DNA of 10,248 bases from Anaerolineales bacterium (GTDB taxonomy: Bacteria; Chloroflexota; Anaerolineae; Anaerolineales; E44-bin32), in the NCBI GenBank assembly GCA_011772595.1, contig WVZH01000326.1:3525-13772 (forward strand). The letters run 5' to 3'. The notes below the pieces were generated by a model, which was not told the origin of the DNA, did no database searches, and was given only the letters and a program-made list of their open reading frames with translations. Both the position numbers and the translations under genes were made by a program. Positions 6,213 to 10,248 of the stretch are shown one piece after another (positions within the stretch are counted from its first letter, which is position 1; every line of letters begins with the position of its first letter).

Positions 6213-7019
6213 TTATCTGACTTGCGTGATGAGTTCCTCGCCAGCAAGGAACGCGCCGAGGCGATGGACTGCAAGGATCGTGACACTGATCGCCATACCC
6301 GGCCAGATCGCAAGTCGAGGAGCTTCGATAAGGTATGAACGCCCTTCGTTCAGCATGGCACCCCAAACAGGCAAAGCCGGGTCTCCGGCCAGTCCGAGGA
6401 AGGTTAAGGTTGTGATTCCCAAGAATGCCCAGGCGTAATGTGTTGTCGCCAGAGAGACAATCTGACGGCGCGCATTGGGCAACAAATGGCGGTACGCAAT
6501 CCACAATCGTCCTGCGCCAAACGCTTCCGAAGCATGAACGAACCCTCGTTCGCGAATTTGAAGAAACACTGTCCGTGTGACGCGGGCAAAACCAGGTGCT
6601 CCGCCGAATCCTATAGCGAGGATCACAGTTGATAATCCTGGCCCCAACCCGGCGACAAGCAACATGGCGAGAAGCAAGGACGGTATAGCGAGCGCGGCAT
6701 TGAGTATCGCCAGGATGAATCGGTCGCAGCGACCACCGAGAGCGGCAGCGAGCAGCCCCGTTGTTCCCCCGATCATCAGTGTCAACAGTGTTGCGAGCAG
6801 CGAAGAGCCAGGACTGTAGCGACCGCCGTAGATCAATCTGGTCCACAAATCGCGACCAAGCGAATCGGTCCCCAATGGGGAAGAGATCCTCGCCGAAGAC
6901 AGGGGGGCTGAGATCGGGTGGGTTGGATTGAATGGCGTGATAAAAGGGGCGAGCGTGCCCAAGATTAGGATTGCAAACAACCACATGATAGAGAGGATGA
7001 CGGACCAGCGCGGTATCAC
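6213..7019 (-). CDS. dppC: DppC-type ABC transporter permease (peptide/nickel/opine family)
   Basis: Second membrane subunit of a family-5 importer. The GTG start at 7019 overlaps the dppB stop as GTGA and has GAAGG 5 nt upstream. The frame stays open about 87 codons further upstream, but that part lies inside dppB and looks like shadow sequence. This gives 268 residues, slightly short for DppC (usually about 280-300). Motifs: N-terminal membrane segment (6-28), SSPLGTDSLGRDLWTRLIYG (46-65), the inner-membrane permease domain, and the ATPase-contact loop HASEAFGAGRLWIAYRHLLP (162-181). The FLGL...P.WGAMLNEGRSYL...AP stretch (207-234) also matches. The C-terminus reads HRLGAFLAGEELITQVR and lacks the family's usual LLGDxLRDxLDPR ending. 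No frameshift explains this, as the other frames do not restore the motif. No ATPase gene follows. Family call is firm; substrate is unknown. Confidence 0.9.
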   Translation of the reverse strand: MIPRWSVILSIMWLFAILILGTLAPFITPFNPTHPISAPLSSARISSPLGTDSLGRDLWTRLIYGGRYSPGSSLLATLLTLMIGGTTGLLAAALGGRCDRFILAILNAALAIPSLLLAMLLVAGLGPGLSTVILAIGFGGAPGFARVTRTVFLQIRERGFVHASEAFGAGRLWIAYRHLLPNARRQIVSLATTHYAWAFLGITTLTFLGLAGDPALPVWGAMLNEGRSYLIEAPRLAIWPGMAISVTILAVHRLGAFLAGEELITQVR

Positions 7020-7975
7020 GACCACCTTCGCAATCTTGGGTCGATCGCAGCAGACAGAAGGTCGGCGATGATATGACTGAGGGTGTAGATAATGGCGACC
7101 ACGGCGACGATGCCTTGTGCGATCGGGTAATCCCCAACCAAGATGGAATCGACAAGCAATCGGCCGAGCCCCGGACGCGAAAAGACCGTCTCTGTCACTA
7201 CCGTGCCCGAGAGCAGGAAAGACGCCTCGAGGGCACTCATCGAGATAACTGGCGGCAAGGCGGGTTTTAACGCATGCCACAGGAGATGAAAGCCACCGTA
7301 AACGCCACGTGCGCGTGCGGCGAGGATGTATGGTTCATTCAAACTCTCACGTAAACCAGCATGAACGACCCGAGCAATCGCGCCTCCAGAAGCAAACCCG
7401 AGCACAAGCGCCGGAAAAAGAAGTCGTTGAATCGGTAATGTACGCGCGTTGGGAAAGCGGTAAAAGCCAAATCGAAAGACGAGTAAAACAAGCACGCCCG
7501 TAAAGGCGACGGGAAGAGCGGTGCCAAGCCCAGCAAGCGCAGTGGCGATCTGCCCAGCAAATCGGCGCTCTCTCCAAGCAGCAAGTATCCCGATCACCAA
7601 GCCCAGGACGATCGCGATCGTCAATCCTGCGAGCGCGAGTTCGATCGTTGCAGGAAGTTGTTCGACGATCACAGTGCTCACTGGACGCCGGGAATAGATT
7701 GACGTTCCGAGGTCCCCGCGCAAAAATCCGATCAAGAAGCGTATGTATTGGACTGTGAGTGGTGCATCCAAACCGAGTGCTTTTCGCAACGACTCAATCT
7801 GGTCGGGTGTGGCCAAGCCGCGACTGAGGAGACCTGCAAGCGGATCGCCAACGGCCAGGCGCAGCGCGACGAACGTCACGCTAACGGCTGCCCAGGCTGT
7901 GAGCAGTCCTTCAAAGAGACGGCGTAAGACGCTGGTTAGGGCGCCAGTTTGAGATCGATAAGAAAAGGGAACCAT
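7016..7975 (-). CDS. dppB: DppB-type ABC transporter permease (peptide/nickel/opine family)
   Basis: A 319-residue first membrane subunit of the importer. Family landmarks: SVLRRLFEGLLTAW (15-28, first membrane segment), LGLDAPLTVQYIRFL (67-81) with LRGDLGTSI (85-93), the ATPase-contact loop YILAARARGVYGGFHLLWHA (216-235), ETVFSRPGLGRLLVDSI (262-278), GDYPIAQG (281-288) and a terminal IDPRLR (311-316). The ATG at 7975 overlaps the end of the binding-protein gene by 40 nt. No ATG, GTG or TTG start occurs in this frame between there and residue 33, inside the first membrane segment, so the long overlap is likely real. AAGG lies directly next to the ATG, too close to act as a normal ribosome site, so translation probably depends on coupling to the upstream gene. 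Substrate class (peptide, oligosaccharide, opine or metal) cannot be fixed. Confidence 0.93.
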   Translation of the reverse strand: MVPFSYRSQTGALTSVLRRLFEGLLTAWAAVSVTFVALRLAVGDPLAGLLSRGLATPDQIESLRKALGLDAPLTVQYIRFLIGFLRGDLGTSIYSRRPVSTVIVEQLPATIELALAGLTIAIVLGLVIGILAAWRERRFAGQIATALAGLGTALPVAFTGVLVLLVFRFGFYRFPNARTLPIQRLLFPALVLGFASGGAIARVVHAGLRESLNEPYILAARARGVYGGFHLLWHALKPALPPVISMSALEASFLLSGTVVTETVFSRPGLGRLLVDSILVGDYPIAQGIVAVVAIIYTLSHIIADLLSAAIDPRLRRWS

Positions 7976-9528
7976 CCTTGAGCAGAGAAGGATATGCCTT
8001 CCAGGCGGTTGTTGATGACAACGAGATTAACATAATCCCGGATCGGTATTAGCAGGGCTTGATCGCTCACGGACACCGCCACTTGTCGATAGAGCTCCAT
8101 TCGTCGCTCCGGGTCATGAGTGGCTTGGCTTGCTTGTATGAGCAGGCGATCTAAGTCGGGATCCTCGATACCAGACCAGTTATAGAATCCCTCGCTTGTG
8201 AAGAAATCCCGCAGTAAATTTGGATCGGAATCGAAGAAGTTGATTCCGATCGCGTGATAATCACCACTGCTTTGGGCTTCGAGAAGCGGGCCGAATCCTG
8301 GTGCGATCTCCAGTTCAACGTGGGCTCCGATTTTCTCCCACGATGCTCGCAGAAGTTGTGCCACCTCCGAGTTTGATCCCCAGTTCGGCGCTACGAGGCG
8401 AAGTTCGAGCTTGGTTTCCTCACTGCTCCTGATCCCGTCGCCGTCATCGTCGCGCCAACCTGCCTCGTCCAGTAAGGCTGCAGCCTGTGAAGGATCGTAA
8501 CCGGGGAAGGGTGCCGCGGTGGAATAGCCCTTGGTGGCAGCTGACAGCGGACCTTGCGCTACAGCAGAATACGAGCCAAAAATGGTTTCGACAATTGAAG
8601 GCCGGTCCACCGCCAGGATGAGAGCCTGGCGGACACGTAGGTCATCTGTGGGCGTACGGCGGGTGTTGAAAAAGTACTGCAGCGGCTGGCCTGGTATGGG
8701 GATGGGATGAAGTGTGAAACGCTCGCTGAGAGAGAGTCGGGCGGCGTCTTTTGGGGGTACTTCTCCAAGGATATCGACTTCGCCGCTTTCGAGAGCAAGT
8801 GCGCGTGTGGCTTCATCTACGTAGAAGCGGAAGACGATGGTATCAATTCCCGCCGTGTCCTGCGCGTAAATCGACGGCCCCCATGCGTAATCTGGATTGC
8901 GCCTTAGTGTCAGATGATCGTTGGGTATGTATTCTACAAACTCATAGGGGCCGGTACCGACTTGATGGAACTGGTAATCCGAAGGTCCCCAGGTTTCTAA
9001 GGCTGAGGGGGAAGCGATGCCAAGATACACCTGAGAGAGGGAATCTAGGAGCGGTGCGTATGGTTCTTTGAGTCGCAGAATGATTGTGTACTCGTCTTGG
9101 ACATTTACTTCTTCCAGTGGGCCTAGCATGAGTGCTGCTTTGAACGAGTGGTTGTCGGGATCGAGGGTGTAGTCGATATTCGCGCGCACCGCCTCGGCGT
9201 TGAACGGAGCGTCGTCATGAAAGCTCACGTCTGAGCGCAGGAAGAAGGTGTATTCCAGTCCGTCGGGTGAGATCGTCCATCCTTCTGCAAGCCCAGGAAC
9301 GAACTCGCCGCTTTGTGGGTCTTGAAAAATGAGCGTGTCATATACCGAGCTCAAGGGTATCCCGAGCTCTGCCGAAGCGTTGAGATGGGGATCGATTCCA
9401 GAAGGTGCGAGGGTGAGCCCGTAGACAATGGATGACGCCTCCTGTGGGGGTGTGCGGCATGCGCTCAACGTCAGTATGCACGGTAAGATAAGTAGAACTA
9501 GAAGAAAGGATTTGGTTTTCATTCTCAT
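7936..9528 (-). CDS. Family-5 extracellular solute-binding lipoprotein (DppA/OppA-like)
   Basis: A 530-residue SBP_bac_5 protein, the substrate receptor of the DppB/DppC importer. A signal peptide with hydrophobic core (8-20) and lipobox LSAC marks Cys24 for lipidation. Fold landmarks are the early P-S-G-I-D-P-H stretch after the mature start, VYDTLIF, LAEGWTISPDGLEYTFFLR, FHDDAPFNAEAVRANIDY, VGTGPYEFVEY and NPDYAWG. Further on are the lobe-hinge segment VRQALILAVDRPSIVETIFG and the acidic loop GWRDDDGDGIRSSEE, which is common in this family. The C-terminal part (DPDLDRLLIQA...ERRMELYRQV) is also typical. The ATG at 9528 overlaps the kinase stop as ATGA and is preferred; a second ATG two codons on would give the same mature protein. 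There is no clear ribosome site, so translation is probably coupled to the kinase. Relatives bind peptides, oligosaccharides or glutathione; ligand cannot be assigned. Confidence 0.92.
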   Translation of the reverse strand: MRMKTKSFLLVLLILPCILTLSACRTPPQEASSIVYGLTLAPSGIDPHLNASAELGIPLSSVYDTLIFQDPQSGEFVPGLAEGWTISPDGLEYTFFLRSDVSFHDDAPFNAEAVRANIDYTLDPDNHSFKAALMLGPLEEVNVQDEYTIILRLKEPYAPLLDSLSQVYLGIASPSALETWGPSDYQFHQVGTGPYEFVEYIPNDHLTLRRNPDYAWGPSIYAQDTAGIDTIVFRFYVDEATRALALESGEVDILGEVPPKDAARLSLSERFTLHPIPIPGQPLQYFFNTRRTPTDDLRVRQALILAVDRPSIVETIFGSYSAVAQGPLSAATKGYSTAAPFPGYDPSQAAALLDEAGWRDDDGDGIRSSEETKLELRLVAPNWGSNSEVAQLLRASWEKIGAHVELEIAPGFGPLLEAQSSGDYHAIGINFFDSDPNLLRDFFTSEGFYNWSGIEDPDLDRLLIQASQATHDPERRMELYRQVAVSVSDQALLIPIRDYVNLVVINNRLEGISFSAQGWFPFLIDLKLAP

Positions 9529-10247
9529 GTCTGGGTTGCAAGCACCATTGCACCAACGAGACCTGCGTCATCCCCCAAGGCAGCAGGAACAATTCGCAGA
9601 GTTTTGGAGTAGGCGGGATGAATGACGGATTTCGAAAATGCGCTTCGGATTGTTTCGAAAAGGAGTGGTCCGATTTGGGAGACCCCACCTCCCAGCACGA
9701 AGATCTCGGGGTTGAATGCGTGTGCCAGGCTAGCCAGAAAGCGGCCCAATACCTCACCCGCTTCTTCCACTGCGGTTCGAGCCACTTCGTCTCCCTTCCT
9801 GGCAGCTAAGCCCACATCCTTGGCTGTGATCTTTCCCGTTTTTTGATATTTTTCTCGCAGGGTGGAGTTGCGTCCGGATTCGAGCATTGCGATTGTGTTG
9901 CGGGCGATCGCAGGTCCTGCCGCGATCGCTTCGAGATGACCGTTCTGCCCACAACCGCAACGTGGTCCTTGGGGATCGACGGTCATGTGGCCTAGTTCGC
10001 CCGCCAGACCATCGGCTCCTGTAACAAGTCGACCATCAACGATGACCCCACCGCCAATGCCGGTACTGATAGTTAGATAAATCAGATGACGCGTGCCTTT
10101 TCCGGCTCCAAATTGCCATTCGCCAAGGGCAGCCACATTTGCGTCGTTCCCAATTACAACGGGAAGTTCAAAGTGCTCCATGAGGCGATCGCGCAAGGGG
10201 ATGTCGATCCAACCTGGGAGATTGGGTGCCTTCAGGATGACCCCATG
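9525..10247 (-). CDS. ROK family sugar kinase (glucokinase-like), N-terminus cut by right edge
   Basis: The frame is open from the window edge to the TGA at 9527-9525, giving 240 residues without the true start. The missing part is the N-terminal phosphate-binding DxGxTK region. Visible ROK landmarks: KAPNLPGWIDIPL near the start, GNDANVAALGE (its Asp is the expected catalytic base), STGIGGGVIVDGRL, GLAGELGHMTVD with the zinc-ligand His, CGCGQNGHLEA, and the C-terminal PEIFVLGGGVS and GAMVLA. The third Cys of the usual CxCGxxGCxE zinc motif is His here. ROK kinases phosphorylate glucose, fructose, N-acetylglucosamine, N-acetylmannosamine or allose; repressor members carry an N-terminal helix-turn-helix, which cannot be judged as that end is missing. 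The 4-nt overlap with the binding-protein gene ties it to the importer operon, suggesting the cargo yields a hexose, though this is inference. Confidence 0.9.
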   Translation of the reverse strand, partial: HGVILKAPNLPGWIDIPLRDRLMEHFELPVVIGNDANVAALGEWQFGAGKGTRHLIYLTISTGIGGGVIVDGRLVTGADGLAGELGHMTVDPQGPRCGCGQNGHLEAIAAGPAIARNTIAMLESGRNSTLREKYQKTGKITAKDVGLAARKGDEVARTAVEEAGEVLGRFLASLAHAFNPEIFVLGGGVSQIGPLLFETIRSAFSKSVIHPAYSKTLRIVPAALGDDAGLVGAMVLATQT

Positions 10248-10248
10248 A

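Noticed and set aside
7020..7280. N-terminal extension of DppC reaching back to 7280
   Set aside because: This stretch lies inside dppB in another frame, is rich in Arg and His rather than hydrophobic residues, and the GTGA start at 7019 fits the family start.
7309..7584. Additional open frames inside dppB on both strands
   Set aside because: They overlap a clear DppB coding region, lack ribosome sites and show no family features.
1..10248. A novel defence, mobile or biosynthetic system
   Set aside because: Every sizeable coding region belongs to a recognised transporter, kinase, tRNA-modification or UPF0102 family. No repeats array, integrase, transposase or toxin-like gene was found on either strand.

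Overview
The window reads as ordinary chromosomal, mostly transport-related sequence from a bacterium of mid-range GC content. The organism is probably a monoderm, and a Chloroflexota/Anaerolineae-like genome is my best guess. The grounds are limited: both solute-binding proteins carry classic lipoprotein signal peptides (lipobox then Cys), as expected where there is no outer membrane, and the branched-chain amino-acid permeases carry the extra N-terminal membrane segments I associate with that phylum. No RNA gene, CRISPR array, phage or insertion sequence was seen.

Layout. (1) 1-3035, minus strand: a branched-chain amino-acid (LIV-type) ABC operon, livK-livH-livM. It reads leftwards and livM is cut by the left edge; the ATPases livG/livF would be expected beyond it. 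A perfect 12-bp hairpin sits between livK and livH. (2) 3036-3576: a divergent control region. It has a good sigma-70-type promoter for liv, a roughly 190-nt liv leader with a 19-bp inverted repeat and a tandem 10-bp repeat, two further hairpins, and a promoter facing right. (3) 3577-4892, plus strand: yraN-miaA, overlapping by 4 nt (housekeeping: UPF0102 nuclease-fold protein and tRNA dimethylallyltransferase). (4) 4922-5896, minus: a PiT-family phosphate permease, convergent with miaA. (5) 5897-6212: a non-coding spacer with a compound REP-like hairpin. (6) 6213-10248, minus: a compact operon of a ROK-family sugar kinase (N-terminus beyond the right edge), a family-5 lipoprotein solute-binding protein, and DppB- and DppC-type permeases. 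Its genes overlap by 4, 40 and 4 nt.

How the genes work together. LivK captures branched-chain (or related) amino acids outside the cell and delivers them to the LivH/LivM channel. The second operon would import a peptide or oligosaccharide through the binding protein and two permeases; the coupled ROK kinase hints that the cargo yields a sugar to be phosphorylated, but that is inference. No ATPase for this importer lies downstream in the window. PiT would provide secondary phosphate uptake.

I looked for a novel system and did not find one. The points most worth checking are regulatory (the liv leader and the livK-livH hairpin) and organisational (the kinase-importer coupling).
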